This document shows, piece by piece, positions 1 through 9,433 of a stretch of DNA of 64,000 nt. Source of the stretch: Roseburia sp. 499 (lineage in GTDB: Bacteria > Bacillota > Clostridia > Lachnospirales > Lachnospiraceae); assembly GCF_001940225.2 (NCBI RefSeq), contig NZ_CP135164.1, positions 1,178,001-1,242,000 of the forward strand. The letters run 5' to 3'. Position 1 is the stretch's first letter, and each line of letters opens with the position of its first letter. Made by a program: the position numbers and the translations under genes. The notes under the pieces are model-generated. The model made no database searches. It was not told the origin of the DNA and worked only from the letters and a program-made list of their open reading frames with translations.

Positions 1-1
1 A

Positions 2-334
2 AGCCTTCATCGGATAAAAGAGATTTTGGAAAGCAGATATAAGGTGTCATTGGTAAAGTCAGGACAGCAGGCATTAGAATTTTTGAAAAAGAAAAAGCCT
101 GATTTAATTTTGATGGATGTAGCAATGCCAAACAAAAGTGGGATTGAGACTGTGAAGGAGATAAAAGAAAGATTTCCGGAACAGATACCTGTTATTTTTG
201 TATCGGCACTACATGATATACAAACAGTGTTAGAATGTAGGAACATACAAGCAGCAGATTATATTTTGAAACCGTTTGAACCATCCTATTTAAAGGAACG
301 AATAAGAATTGTATTAGGAGAAGATGATGACTGA
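2..334 (+). CDS. Stand-alone response-regulator receiver domain (5' end cut by window edge)
   Basis: The frame is open to the left edge, so the N-terminus (probably 10-15 residues with the acidic pocket) is missing. What remains is a CheY-like receiver: the phospho-acceptor Asp lies in the motif LILMDVAMPNKSG and the conserved Lys in DYILKPFEP. It stops right after the last helix with no output domain, so it probably passes phosphate or binds a partner instead of binding DNA. It overlaps the start of the hybrid kinase by 11 bp, so the two are translationally coupled and likely form one phosphorelay. The input signal is unknown. Confidence 0.85.
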   Translation, partial: SLHRIKEILESRYKVSLVKSGQQALEFLKKKKPDLILMDVAMPNKSGIETVKEIKERFPEQIPVIFVSALHDIQTVLECRNIQAADYILKPFEPSYLKERIRIVLGEDDD

Positions 335-3059
335 TATACTGAATGTACTTCAAATGATAGTAGTATTGATTTGTTTGTATGTTATAGTCGCATTATGTTT
401 AAAAAAGCAATGTACGGAACGTGGTACATTGCTTTTAATTATGGGTGCAGTATTTTCTTATAATCTTGTAGGAGCTTTAACGGGGACGATGGCGAGAAAT
501 TACCTGCATGAGATATCTGATATGCTATATATGTTGGCAGAGGTCTATTTCTTTTTAGGAATGTGGAACTTAATTGGATATCTGATAGACCGACCGGTGT
601 CAAGAAGGGCTATTAGTTTGGCAACGATTTATTTTTCGGTCCTGTTAATGCTACGTTTTACCAATCATTGGCATTTTCTGTTTTATAAGCAAAAATCAAT
701 GGTAGAACGGGATGGACAAATCTATCTGCAGGCGGAGCCTGGTGGGTGGTCTTATGTTTATATGATAAGTATCATGCTGGGTATTTGGGCAATGTTTTTG
801 GTATGTCTGTTTGTATGCATAAAGCGCAGAAAAGAAAACGGAAAAAATGAAGCAATCAAATATCGTCTTATGTTGTTGGGGAGTATGTTGCCATGCATGA
901 ATATTATAGGATATTTATTAGGGAATGGTATTTATTATAGGATTGAGCCTTTTGGACTCTTTGCGGAAAGTATGTTAATGCTGTTAGTGGTTAATAGGTA
1001 TCAGTTCTTGCAGGTGGTAGAGAGTGCAAGGGAACTTGTGATAGAAACTATGGACATAGGACTGATTATTGTGGATTGGGATTATGGATATCTGGATTCC
1101 AATGCATATGCTTCTAAGGTATTTCCGGAATTAGCTCAAATGGGACGGGGAAAGAATATTCAGACGGTAATTTCAAAGGACGATGAAATTTTTCGGAATG
1201 AATCCGTGGGAGAATTAGAAAAGAACAAAAGATATTATGAATGGAAGAAGTCAGAAGTATATCTGGAAAAACGTCAAAGGGGATATGCTATTTGTCTTTA
1301 TGATATTACAGAACAAAAAAGAATGATGGAACGTTTAATCGAGATGAAGCGTCAGGCAGAAGAAGAAAATGAGCAAAAGAGCATATTTCTTGCCAATGCC
1401 AGTCACGAAATTCGTACTCCTATGAATGTGATTCTGGGAATTAGTGAAGTTTATATGCAAAAAACCCAGGAACCAGAACTGAAAAATATGTTGTATATGA
1501 TGCGAAATGCAGGACAGCGCTTAATGGAAACGCTTAATGGAATTCTTGATTTTTCCAAAATAGAGGCAGGAAAAACGGCATTACGAGAAGAAGAGTATTC
1601 TTTGGAAAGAGTGTTGGAGGAATTCTATTTTCTGATGCAGGAAAGAGTAGAGCAACGAAATGTGGAATTTCAGATTAGAATTGGCAAAGGAGTTCCTAAA
1701 TTTTTGATTGGGGACAGCGGAAAAGTACGTTCTGTACTGATGAATCTTTTGAGTAATGCAATTAAATATACCAAAGAGGGAAATATTACATTACAAGTAG
1801 AGGTGAAGGAGAAAGAAACACCATGGATTCTGTTTCAGGTCAGTGATACAGGGATTGGTATAGCCGAACAGGATGCAGAGCGGATATTTGAAAAGTATAC
1901 ACAGGTAGGAGAAGACAGTGAAGCGAATCGACAGGGAACAGGTCTTGGACTTGCCATAACGCAAAGTTTAGTAGAGTTGATGGGAGGTACGATTCAGGTA
2001 GAAACTTCTTTGGGAACAGGAAGTGTATTTCAGATTTATCTGCCATTGGTAAAGACGACGGAAGAGTGTTTTACATGTATGGAATTTGTTCCGGAAGAGG
2101 TAGAAGAACTGAAAATACAGGAAGAAGAGACAGAAGGACAGAATTGTATTTATCCGGAGGCAAAAGCTTTGGTAGTCGATGATATGGAAACAAATCTGAT
2201 GGTAGCGCAGGGAATGTTGGAATTATATCATATAACGACAAAAGGTGTATTGTCCGGTGAGCAGGCGTTGGAAGCAATTTCGGAGGAATGTTACGACATT
2301 TTGTTTATTGATCAGATGATGCCGGGGATGGATGGTGTGGAAACATTAAGAAAGATCCGGGAAGCCGGAAACAAAATGCCGGCAATAGCGTTGACAGCAC
2401 AGAATGTGGGAGAGAAAGTACATGAATTAAAGGAAGCAGGTTTTACAAAAGTTCTGACGAAGCCCTTGAAACGAGGAAAGTTAGAAAAGGTATTGGAGGC
2501 ATGCCTAAAAGAAAAAATGCAGAAGGGTACCTTGCAAGAAGATAAAAGTCAACAGGATATTTTGAAGAGTTATTACTACCAAGTATCAGAAGTTGCAGAG
2601 GAATTATTAGAATTGTATCGGGAGGATTTAGATACTTTCCTAATAAAGATACATGGTATTAAAGGAGCGAGCAGGAATATCGGAGCTGTTATGACAGCAA
2701 ATTTTGCAGAACAGTTGGAAACTGAGGGAAAAACAGGAAATTTTACATATGTAGAGGAGCATTTGCATGAGTTCTTACAGTCTCTTCAAGAAACGCTTGA
2801 ATGGGTGAAAAGTAATTTAGAAGAAACAGGAGAGGAAAAGCCCAGAAAAGAGAAAATAGAAACAGAGGCATTAGAATACATTGCAGAAAAGATGGAAGAG
2901 TTCGAGTTAGAGGAGGCGCAGGAAACACTGCGTGCATTAATGAGATATTCATATTCGGCTAAAGAGGAGAAATTGCTAGAGCGATTGGAGCGGATGATTA
3001 TAAATCTGGAATATGAGCAAGCGTCAGAAGCAATTCGCAAGTTTTTGTCAGAGGAGTAG
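324..3059 (+). CDS. Hybrid sensor histidine kinase, 7 TM + PAS-like + HisKA + HATPase + receiver + HPt
   Basis: This 911-residue membrane kinase has about seven hydrophobic segments in residues 8-226, then a PAS-like region (about 235-330). The HisKA H-box NASHEIRTPMN carries the phospho-acceptor His361. A HATPase domain with N-box (NLLSNAIKYT) and G-boxes (DTGIGI, GTGLGLA) follows. The receiver begins with VVDD at Asp619-620 and has its acceptor Asp663 in FIDQMMPGMDG. The C-terminal HPt carries His777 in IHGIKGASRN. The His-Asp-His order, plus the separate receiver upstream, makes a four-step phosphorelay likely. The ligand is unknown; the 7-TM N-terminus suggests a membrane or small-molecule signal. 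Confidence 0.9.
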   Translation: MMTDILNVLQMIVVLICLYVIVALCLKKQCTERGTLLLIMGAVFSYNLVGALTGTMARNYLHEISDMLYMLAEVYFFLGMWNLIGYLIDRPVSRRAISLATIYFSVLLMLRFTNHWHFLFYKQKSMVERDGQIYLQAEPGGWSYVYMISIMLGIWAMFLVCLFVCIKRRKENGKNEAIKYRLMLLGSMLPCMNIIGYLLGNGIYYRIEPFGLFAESMLMLLVVNRYQFLQVVESARELVIETMDIGLIIVDWDYGYLDSNAYASKVFPELAQMGRGKNIQTVISKDDEIFRNESVGELEKNKRYYEWKKSEVYLEKRQRGYAICLYDITEQKRMMERLIEMKRQAEEENEQKSIFLANASHEIRTPMNVILGISEVYMQKTQEPELKNMLYMMRNAGQRLMETLNGILDFSKIEAGKTALREEEYSLERVLEEFYFLMQERVEQRNVEFQIRIGKGVPKFLIGDSGKVRSVLMNLLSNAIKYTKEGNITLQVEVKEKETPWILFQVSDTGIGIAEQDAERIFEKYTQVGEDSEANRQGTGLGLAITQSLVELMGGTIQVETSLGTGSVFQIYLPLVKTTEECFTCMEFVPEEVEELKIQEEETEGQNCIYPEAKALVVDDMETNLMVAQGMLELYHITTKGVLSGEQALEAISEECYDILFIDQMMPGMDGVETLRKIREAGNKMPAIALTAQNVGEKVHELKEAGFTKVLTKPLKRGKLEKVLEACLKEKMQKGTLQEDKSQQDILKSYYYQVSEVAEELLELYREDLDTFLIKIHGIKGASRNIGAVMTANFAEQLETEGKTGNFTYVEEHLHEFLQSLQETLEWVKSNLEETGEEKPRKEKIETEALEYIAEKMEEFELEEAQETLRALMRYSYSAKEEKLLERLERMIINLEYEQASEAIRKFLSEE

Positions 3060-3075
3060 AAGGAAGGGAAGAACA

Positions 3076-4536
3076 ATGGACGGAAGTATTATAAATATGA
3101 ACCGTTTAGAAGCATATCGTGAGAATAATCGAATTGAGGCGAAGAAAGCATTGGGAGGTTTGCCTCATAGCTTATGGGAGACCTATTCTGCTTTTGCCAA
3201 CACATTAGGGGGAATTTTACTCCTAGGAGTAGAGGAGCGTAAGGATGGCTCTTTTCTCGTACATGATTTGCCGGACCCACAACATTTGATAGATGAATTT
3301 TGGAGTATTATATCAGATTCGGAGCGGGTCAGCAGAAATATTTTAAAGCCGGAACAAGTGAGAATAGAAGAACTGGACGGAAAAAGAATTATAACAATTA
3401 CAGTTCCAAGAGCAGAACGCAGGGAACGTCCTATATATATAGGAACGGATATTTATACCGGCTCCTATCGTAGAGATGGGGAAGGAGACTATCATTGTTC
3501 CAGGGAAGAGATTGAGCATATGAAAAGAGAAGCCGAGGAAGATTCTGGAAGACAGGTGTTAGAAGAATTATCGATACATCAGTTAGATGAGAATACCATA
3601 AGTCGGTATCGGAAAAGATTGAGTCAGCAACGTCCGGGGCATATGTGGTTGGAATTACCCAAGGAAGATTTTTTGGAAAAAATTGGAGCTGTTGGGCAAG
3701 GGAAAGATGGGAATCGATATCCTACTACAGCAGGATTGTTGATGTTTGGAAAGGAAAGAGATATTGTAAAAAAATATCCCTGTTATGCCGTAGATTATCA
3801 GGAACTGCGAACGGATGGTATATGGGTGGATTTGGTGATTTCAGGTACCGGAAACTGGACTGGTAATTTATACGATTTTTTTGAAATTGTATCAGAAAAA
3901 ATGATAAAGGGTATGAAACTGCCTTATAAAGGGATAGAAACTCCGGTACATAAGGCAATTTGTGAAGTATTAGTAAACTGTCTGGTAAATGCGGATTACG
4001 AAGCAAAGCAGGGGGTTTTAGTTCAAAAAGCAGGGAAGCAACTGGTGTTTGAAAATCCGGGGACCTTTGGTGTGGATCAGGAACAGGCAGTAGAAGGGGG
4101 CATATCCAGTCCACGAAATCCGGAACTGATACAGATGTTTCATTTAATTAATATTGGAAAAGGAGATGGAAAGGGATTGTCATGCATCTATTCCTTATGG
4201 AGAGAGCAGGGGTGGGCAATGCCTGAAATTCGAGAAGAATTCAAGCCGGAGCGCATACAGGTGTCGTTGGTAGTGGAAAAAGAGGAACAGAATACCGGAG
4301 GCGGGAAAAAACTGCGCGAAGAGCGGCGTAAAGCAAACGAAGTAATATATGAGAGTCAGAAACAACAGGTAATTGATTGTGTGACTGCTTCCATACAGAT
4401 TAGCACTGCACAAACAGCAGAACTTTTGGATATTAGTAAGGCTAGTGCAAAAGAGGTACTTAGCAAGATGGTAGAAGAGGGAATTTTGGAACGATGCGGA
4501 GATAGACGTAATCGAATTTATCGGTTAAAAGCATAG
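3076..4536 (+). CDS. AlbA_2 (Schlafen-like) domain transcriptional regulator with GHKL-type C-terminal region
   Basis: The start at 3076 is chosen because a GGAAGGG ribosome site precedes it; an in-frame upstream ATG at 3013 would overlap the kinase. The product has 486 residues. The N-terminal AlbA_2 domain (about 10-130) shows E-A-K-K...NTLGGILLLGVEE. A middle region resembles the HATPase_c_4 domain of COG2865 proteins (HKAICEVLVNCLVNADY, then ENPGTF). The end carries a winged-helix-like segment (TAQTAELLDISKASAKEVLS). Such proteins are predicted DNA-binding regulators, and the target is unknown. It lies 16 bp after the hybrid kinase and 11 bp before a GntR gene, so it may belong to that signalling operon. 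Confidence 0.8.
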   Translation: MDGSIINMNRLEAYRENNRIEAKKALGGLPHSLWETYSAFANTLGGILLLGVEERKDGSFLVHDLPDPQHLIDEFWSIISDSERVSRNILKPEQVRIEELDGKRIITITVPRAERRERPIYIGTDIYTGSYRRDGEGDYHCSREEIEHMKREAEEDSGRQVLEELSIHQLDENTISRYRKRLSQQRPGHMWLELPKEDFLEKIGAVGQGKDGNRYPTTAGLLMFGKERDIVKKYPCYAVDYQELRTDGIWVDLVISGTGNWTGNLYDFFEIVSEKMIKGMKLPYKGIETPVHKAICEVLVNCLVNADYEAKQGVLVQKAGKQLVFENPGTFGVDQEQAVEGGISSPRNPELIQMFHLINIGKGDGKGLSCIYSLWREQGWAMPEIREEFKPERIQVSLVVEKEEQNTGGGKKLREERRKANEVIYESQKQQVIDCVTASIQISTAQTAELLDISKASAKEVLSKMVEEGILERCGDRRNRIYRLKA

Positions 4537-4547
4537 AAAGGAGAGAC

Positions 4548-5225
4548 ATGGAACAGAAAAGTAGGTTATCAGACCGTACGGCAGACAGTATATTATCCAT
4601 GATTACGGTGGAAAAACGTTTTTTACCGGGAGATAAACTACCGAATGAAAATATATTGTCAGAAGAATTAAAAGTAAGCAGAACAACTTTACGGGAAGCC
4701 ATTCGTATTCTGGCTACCGGAGGAATTTTGGAAATTAGACGTGGAAGGGGAACTTTTGTAAGAGAGGACTTGGAAATAGATAATCCAAAGGAGTTAGAAC
4801 CTCTTACTTCTACAGAGGTGAAAGTTCGCGACTTATATGAGATGCGTTTGATTTTTGAACCGGAGGCAGCTTATTATGCAGCACTCCGGGCGACAGATAA
4901 GGAAATAGAGAGGATTGTAAGTCTGGGAGCGGAAATTGAAGAAAGGATTCGACAAGAAAAGGATCGGACAGAAGTAGAACAGGCATTCCATAAGTCTATT
5001 GCCAAGGCAACGCATAATGAATTCATGAATCAGTTGATGCCTGTTATTTATGAAGGAATCAATAAGGGAGTACGTCTCTCTAAGGTTCATGAGGAGGCAG
5101 TGCAGGCAACACTTGTAGACCATAAGATGTTGATGGATTTTTTGAAGGTGCGTAATGCAGAAGGTGCTAGGAATGCTATGCGGATTCATATTCTGCATGC
5201 TATGGAGCAGTTGCCAATGGAATAA
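4548..5225 (+). CDS. FadR-subfamily GntR transcriptional regulator
   Basis: The 225-residue protein has an N-terminal winged helix (about 5-75; motif LPNENILSEELKVSRTTLREAIRIL, then the wing RRGRGTFV) and an all-helical FCD effector domain (about 90-215) with the usual acidic/His pattern (FEPEAAYYAA, EQAFHKSIAKATHN). FCD domains bind small organic acids, often through a metal. The start follows AAAGGAGAG with good spacing. It lies directly upstream of ilvD, which has its own promoter in the 81-bp gap, so this regulator may act on ilvD. The ligand cannot be read from sequence. Confidence 0.88.
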   Translation: MEQKSRLSDRTADSILSMITVEKRFLPGDKLPNENILSEELKVSRTTLREAIRILATGGILEIRRGRGTFVREDLEIDNPKELEPLTSTEVKVRDLYEMRLIFEPEAAYYAALRATDKEIERIVSLGAEIEERIRQEKDRTEVEQAFHKSIAKATHNEFMNQLMPVIYEGINKGVRLSKVHEEAVQATLVDHKMLMDFLKVRNAEGARNAMRIHILHAMEQLPME

Positions 5226-5241
5226 ATGTAATACAACTATA

Positions 5242-5270
5242 TTGACAGCAGACAACTCGAGAGATATAAT
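5242..5270 (+). promoter_or_regulatory. Sigma-A promoter of ilvD
   Basis: TTGACA (5242-5247), 17-nt spacer, TATAAT (5265-5270): both hexamers match the consensus exactly. ilvD starts 37 bp downstream. The spacer contains CTCGAG, a possible centre for an operator. A strong promoter with perfect hexamers would normally need a repressor; the adjacent FCD-type GntR protein is the obvious candidate, but no clear GntR half-sites were confirmed. Confidence 0.85.
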
Positions 5271-5306
5271 ATAACCAATTAAAACGAAAAGGAAAGAGGT
5301 AGCAAA

Positions 5307-6974
5307 ATGAAGAGTGATAATGTAAAAAAAGGAATGCAGCAGGCACCACATCGTTCCCTGTTTAATGCATTAGGATTTACCCAGGAAGAGATGGAGAAGC
5401 CATTAGTAGGTATTGTAAGTTCCTATAATGAGATTGTTCCGGGACATATGAATCTGGATAAAATTGTAAATGCAGTAAAAATGGGAGTAGCAGAAGCAGG
5501 TGGTGTACCTGTAGTATTCCCGGCAATCGCAGTATGTGACGGAATTGCAATGGGACATGAAGGAATGAAGTATTCCTTAGTAACCAGAGATTTGATTGCA
5601 GATTCTACTGAGTGTATGGCTTTAGCGCATCAGTTTGATGCGCTCGTTATGGTTCCAAACTGTGATAAAAATGTACCGGGACTTTTAATGGCTGCAGCAA
5701 GAGTAAATGTACCTACCGTATTTGTGTCTGGTGGTCCGATGCTGGCTGGTCATGTGAAAGGAAAGAAAACAAGTTTGTCTTCCATGTTCGAAGCAGTAGG
5801 AGCTTATGCAGCGGGAACTTTAACAGAAGAAGATGTATGCGAATACGAACAAAAGACATGTCCTACTTGTGGTTCATGTTCCGGTATGTATACAGCTAAT
5901 TCCATGAACTGTTTAACCGAGGCACTTGGTATGGGGCTTGGCGGAAATGGAACTATTCCGGCTGTATATTCAGATAGACTTCGTCTTGCAAAACATGCAG
6001 GAATGGCAGTTATGGAAATGTACCGCAAAAACATTCGCCCAAGAGACATTATGACAAAGGATGCAATTTTAAATGCATTGACTGTAGATATGGCATTGGG
6101 ATGTTCTACCAACAGTATGTTGCATTTGCCGGCAATTGCCCATGAAATCGGATTTGACTTTGATATTGCATTTGCAAACGAAATCAGTGAGAAGACCCCG
6201 AACCTCTGTCACCTTGCACCGGCAGGTCCTACCTATATGGAAGACTTAAATGAAGCAGGTGGTGTATATGCCGTTATGAATGAACTTTCTGAATTGGGCT
6301 TACTGAATCTGGATTGTATGACTGTAACCGGAAAGACTATTGGAGAAAACATCAAGGGTGCAGTGAATAAGAATCCAGAAGTTATCCGTCCATTAGATAA
6401 TCCATATAGCCAGACCGGAGGACTTGCAGTTCTTAAGGGAAATCTTGCACCAGACGGAAGTGTAGTAAAGCGTTCTGCTGTTGCACCGGAAATGATGGTA
6501 CATGAAGGTCCTGCAAGAGTATTTGACTGCGAAGAAGATGCTATTGCAGCAATCAAAGGTGGAAAAATCGTAGCAGGTGATGTAGTTGTTATCCGTTACG
6601 AAGGACCAAAGGGAGGACCTGGAATGCGTGAGATGTTGAATCCAACTTCTGCTATTGCAGGAATGGGACTTGGTTCTTCTGTAGCACTTATCACGGACGG
6701 ACGTTTTTCCGGAGCAAGCCGTGGAGCGTCTATCGGACACGTTTCCCCAGAAGCGGCAGTAGGTGGAACAATTGCATTGGTAGAAGAAGGAGATACTATC
6801 AAAATCAATATTCCGGAAATGAAACTGGAGTTGGATGTTTCCGAGGAAGAACTGGCAGCAAGAAGAGCAAAATGGCAGCCAAGAGAGCCAAAAGTAACAA
6901 CAGGATATCTGGCTCGTTATGCAGGTTTGGTTACTTCCGGAGCAAAGGGAGCCGTATTAAATAAAGCACAGTAA
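5307..6974 (+). CDS. ilvD: Dihydroxy-acid dehydratase
   Basis: IlvD dehydrates 2,3-dihydroxy-isovalerate and 2,3-dihydroxy-3-methylvalerate to the 2-oxo acids in valine, isoleucine and leucine synthesis. The 555-residue length is normal. Iron-sulfur ligands are visible: Cys119 in NCDKNVPG and the cluster CPTCGSCSG with Cys at 185, 188 and 191. The C-terminal signature [16 protein letters not shown] is present. The start follows GAAAGAGGTAGC. No other ilv gene is next to it, and no leucine/valine leader attenuator was seen, so control probably falls on its strong promoter and the neighbouring GntR regulator. Confidence 0.97.
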   Translation: MKSDNVKKGMQQAPHRSLFNALGFTQEEMEKPLVGIVSSYNEIVPGHMNLDKIVNAVKMGVAEAGGVPVVFPAIAVCDGIAMGHEGMKYSLVTRDLIADSTECMALAHQFDALVMVPNCDKNVPGLLMAAARVNVPTVFVSGGPMLAGHVKGKKTSLSSMFEAVGAYAAGTLTEEDVCEYEQKTCPTCGSCSGMYTANSMNCLTEALGMGLGGNGTIPAVYSDRLRLAKHAGMAVMEMYRKNIRPRDIMTKDAILNALTVDMALGCSTNSMLHLPAIAHEIGFDFDIAFANEISEKTPNLCHLAPAGPTYMEDLNEAGGVYAVMNELSELGLLNLDCMTVTGKTIGENIKGAVNKNPEVIRPLDNPYSQTGGLAVLKGNLAPDGSVVKRSAVAPEMMVHEGPARVFDCEEDAIAAIKGGKIVAGDVVVIRYEGPKGGPGMREMLNPTSAIAGMGLGSSVALITDGRFSGASRGASIGHVSPEAAVGGTIALVEEGDTIKINIPEMKLELDVSEEELAARRAKWQPREPKVTTGYLARYAGLVTSGAKGAVLNKAQ

Positions 6975-7008
6975 ATGCTAATATCCTGTTAAGAATGTAT
7001 CTAGTCGA

Positions 7009-7037
7009 TTGACACAGATTGTCCCTTACCATATAGT
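7009..7037 (+). promoter_or_regulatory. Sigma-A promoter in the ilvD/CorC gap
   Basis: TTGACA (7009-7014), 17-nt spacer, TATAGT (7032-7037). An inverted repeat (7023-7033 CCCTTACCATA with 7054-7064 TATGGTAAAGG, one mismatch) covers the -10 region and the predicted start, so it could be an operator. It drives either the downstream transporter gene through the terminator at 7139-7183, or a separate small RNA. Confidence 0.75.
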
Positions 7038-7043
7038 AAATCT

Positions 7044-7183
7044 GTGATGAACTTATGGTAAAGGAGCAGCATAACAGCAGATGAACGATAGCGACAGTGA
7101 TAGTAACAATTTAAATACCGCTACATATTATAAGAAAAGGGCATACCCATATTCTTTTATAAGGATTATGGGTGTGTCTTTTT
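7044..7183 (+). promoter_or_regulatory. Unassigned 5' leader (or small RNA) ending in an intrinsic terminator
   Basis: About 140 nt lie between the predicted transcription start (about 7044) and the end of a strong terminator, and translation of the CorC-like gene starts only 32 nt after the T-run. This is the layout of a transcription-attenuation leader. I compared it by eye with conserved motifs of the yybP-ykoY (Mn), M-box (Mg), NiCo, ydaO and GEMM classes and found no match. It may be an unknown riboswitch, or a small RNA terminated before the gene. Confidence 0.45.
7139..7183 (+). terminator. Intrinsic terminator / attenuator before the CorC-like gene
   Basis: The 13-bp stem GGGCATACCCATA / TATGGGTGTGTCT (three G-U pairs) is extended by a nested CTT/AAG pair in the loop and ends in TTTTT. 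Confidence 0.8.
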
Positions 7184-7215
7184 GCGTCTAAAAAGATGAT
7201 TTCAGAGGAGAGAAA

Positions 7216-8529
7216 ATGTTAGGACAAATATTATTACAGATTATTTTAATTGGCTTGAATGCCATATTTGCATGTGCAGAAATTGCAGTGATTTCTATGA
7301 ATGACACCAGATTAGAACAGCTTACGGCAGAAGGAGATAAACGGGCGGTACGCCTTTCTCGTCTTACCAGCCAGCCTGCAAAATTTTTGGCAACCATACA
7401 GGTAGCAATTACATTATCCGGATTTTTAGGTAGTGCTTTTGCAGCAGATAATTTTTCTGACAGCTTGACTTCTTGGCTTTTAGGAATCGGTGTTCCCATT
7501 CCTGAAAAAACACTAGACACTATTTCCGTTGTAGTAATTACCATTATCCTGTCCTACTTTACTTTGATATTTGGAGAACTGGTGCCAAAGCGTTTGGCAA
7601 TGAAGAAAACAGAACAGCTTGCACTTGGCATGTCCACTCTGATTTCTGCTCTGGCACAGTTATCAGCGCCTATTGTATGGGTGTTGACAGTATCCACCAA
7701 TGGAATTCTGAGACTTTGCGGAATCGACCCGGCAGCAGAAGAGGATGAGGTCAGTGAAGAAGAAATTCGTATGATGGTGGATGCCGGAAGCCGTAAGGGC
7801 GTCATTGATTTTGAAGAAAAAGAATTTATCCAGAACGTTTTTGAGTTTGATGATTTGGCAGTAGGAGAATTTGCCACACGAAGAAAAGATATTACTATTT
7901 TGTGGACAGAAGAGAGTATGGAACAGTGGGATGAGATGATTCATGAAAGCAGACATACCAGATATCCGGTCTGCGGGGAATCAGTAGATGATGTAGTTGG
8001 AATCTTAAACGTAAAGGATTATTTCAGACTAAAAGAAAAAACAAGAGAAAATGTTATGAAGAATGCGGTGAATGCTCCGTTTTTTGTACCGGAAGGAATT
8101 CGCGCAGACGTGCTGTTCCGTCAGATGAAAGAGTCACGAAATCATTTTGCTGTTGTGCTAGATGAATATGGCGGTACAGAAGGTATTGTCACTATTAATG
8201 ACTTGCTGGAACAGTTGGTGGGAGACTTAGAGGATGAAGATTGCCCGGAGGAAAAGCAGGAGGGAATCGAACAGGTAGATGATACCACTTGGAAAATATA
8301 CGGAAACCTTCCGTTGGAGGAAGTGGCAGAGACAATTAATGTCCCGCTTCCGATAGAGGAATACGATACCTTTAGCGGATTTGTGTTTGCTACTTACGGC
8401 TCCGTTCCGGTAGATGGAAGCAAAATTGAAGTAAAAACAGATAAGTTGCAGATTCTGGTAACAAAAATTTGTGAACATCAGGTGGAAGAAGCTATTGCAA
8501 AGTGTTATACTGTAGAAATAGAAGAGTAA
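7216..8529 (+). CDS. CNNM/CorC (HlyC) family membrane transporter with CBS pair
   Basis: The 437-residue protein has the standard three-part plan. An N-terminal CNNM/DUF21 membrane domain covers about 1-185 (ETALSMND-like EIAVISMND near the start, [11 protein letters not shown] before the last helix). A CBS pair follows (about 205-335), then a C-terminal CorC_HlyC domain (about 350-430; [15 protein letters not shown]). Members move or control Mg2+/Co2+ or other divalent cations, although older annotations call them hemolysins. The ribosome site is CAGAGGAGAG. The leader with terminator upstream suggests expression responds to an ion or metabolite. Confidence 0.9.
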   Translation: MLGQILLQIILIGLNAIFACAEIAVISMNDTRLEQLTAEGDKRAVRLSRLTSQPAKFLATIQVAITLSGFLGSAFAADNFSDSLTSWLLGIGVPIPEKTLDTISVVVITIILSYFTLIFGELVPKRLAMKKTEQLALGMSTLISALAQLSAPIVWVLTVSTNGILRLCGIDPAAEEDEVSEEEIRMMVDAGSRKGVIDFEEKEFIQNVFEFDDLAVGEFATRRKDITILWTEESMEQWDEMIHESRHTRYPVCGESVDDVVGILNVKDYFRLKEKTRENVMKNAVNAPFFVPEGIRADVLFRQMKESRNHFAVVLDEYGGTEGIVTINDLLEQLVGDLEDEDCPEEKQEGIEQVDDTTWKIYGNLPLEEVAETINVPLPIEEYDTFSGFVFATYGSVPVDGSKIEVKTDKLQILVTKICEHQVEEAIAKCYTVEIEE

Positions 8530-8551
8530 GTTTAACATAAAGGAGAACCAA

Positions 8552-9400
8552 ATGTTAAGAATCGGATGTCACCTGTCTTCCTCAAAAGGCTATCTGGCTA
8601 TGGGAAAGGAAGCAGTAAAAATAGGAGCAAATACCTTTCAGTTTTTCACTAGGAATCCCAGAGGCGGAAAAGCAAAGCCGTTGGATATAGCTGATATCGA
8701 AGCGTATCTTGATTTTGCAAAAGAGAATGGAATTGAAAGAATTCTTGCCCATGCACCCTATACTCTTAATGCTTGTGCAAAAGATGAAGGTCTGCGTCAG
8801 TTTGCATATGAGACTATGTGCGATGATTTAAGTCGGCTGGAGCATTTACCTGAGGGAATGTATAACTTTCATCCGGGGAGTCATGTAAAGCAAGGAGTGG
8901 AAGCTGGAATTGATTATATTGTAGAAATGTTGAATCGTATTAATGAAAAGGGCTATAACACCACCATTTTGTTAGAAACTATGGCAGGAAAGGGAACAGA
9001 AGTAGGAAGGAACTTCGAGGAATTGCAGAATATTATTGAAAAAGTAGAAGATACTAGTCATCTTGGCGTTTGTTTGGATACGTGTCATGTATTTGATGGA
9101 GGGTATGACATTGTTGGAAATTTAGATGAGGTGCTGAAACAGTTTGATGAAGTAATCGGATTGGAACGGTTAAAATCAATACATTTAAATGACAGTAAGA
9201 ATGAATTGGGAAGTCACAAGGACCGTCATGAAAAAATTGGTGAGGGAAATATTGGACTGGAGGCCTTTCGTAATATTATTAATCATCCTAAACTGCGGGA
9301 ACTTCCGTTTTTTTTGGAAACACCAAATGAACTGGAAGGATATGCAAGAGAAATTTCTCTGTTAAGAAGTTATTACTATTACCCGATATATAAAAAGTAA
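8552..9400 (+). CDS. nfo: Endonuclease IV (apurinic/apyrimidinic endonuclease)
   Basis: Nfo cleaves DNA 5' to abasic sites in base-excision repair and uses three Zn2+ ions in a TIM barrel. The 282-residue protein starts [12 protein letters not shown] and shows the metal-ligand motifs [36 protein letters not shown] and [19 protein letters not shown], in family order. The ribosome site AAAGGAG is well placed. It lies 22 bp behind the CorC-like gene, and no separate promoter is seen, so it is probably cotranscribed. Confidence 0.97.
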   Translation: MLRIGCHLSSSKGYLAMGKEAVKIGANTFQFFTRNPRGGKAKPLDIADIEAYLDFAKENGIERILAHAPYTLNACAKDEGLRQFAYETMCDDLSRLEHLPEGMYNFHPGSHVKQGVEAGIDYIVEMLNRINEKGYNTTILLETMAGKGTEVGRNFEELQNIIEKVEDTSHLGVCLDTCHVFDGGYDIVGNLDEVLKQFDEVIGLERLKSIHLNDSKNELGSHKDRHEKIGEGNIGLEAFRNIINHPKLRELPFFLETPNELEGYAREISLLRSYYYYPIYKK

Positions 9401-9433
9401 ATGGAAATAAGTGGAAATCAAGGGGATGAACAG

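Noticed and set aside
7044..7138. Mn (yybP-ykoY), Mg (M-box), NiCo or c-di-AMP riboswitch before the CorC-like gene
   Set aside because: Conserved motifs of these classes were not found by eye. An Rfam scan could still show a divergent member.
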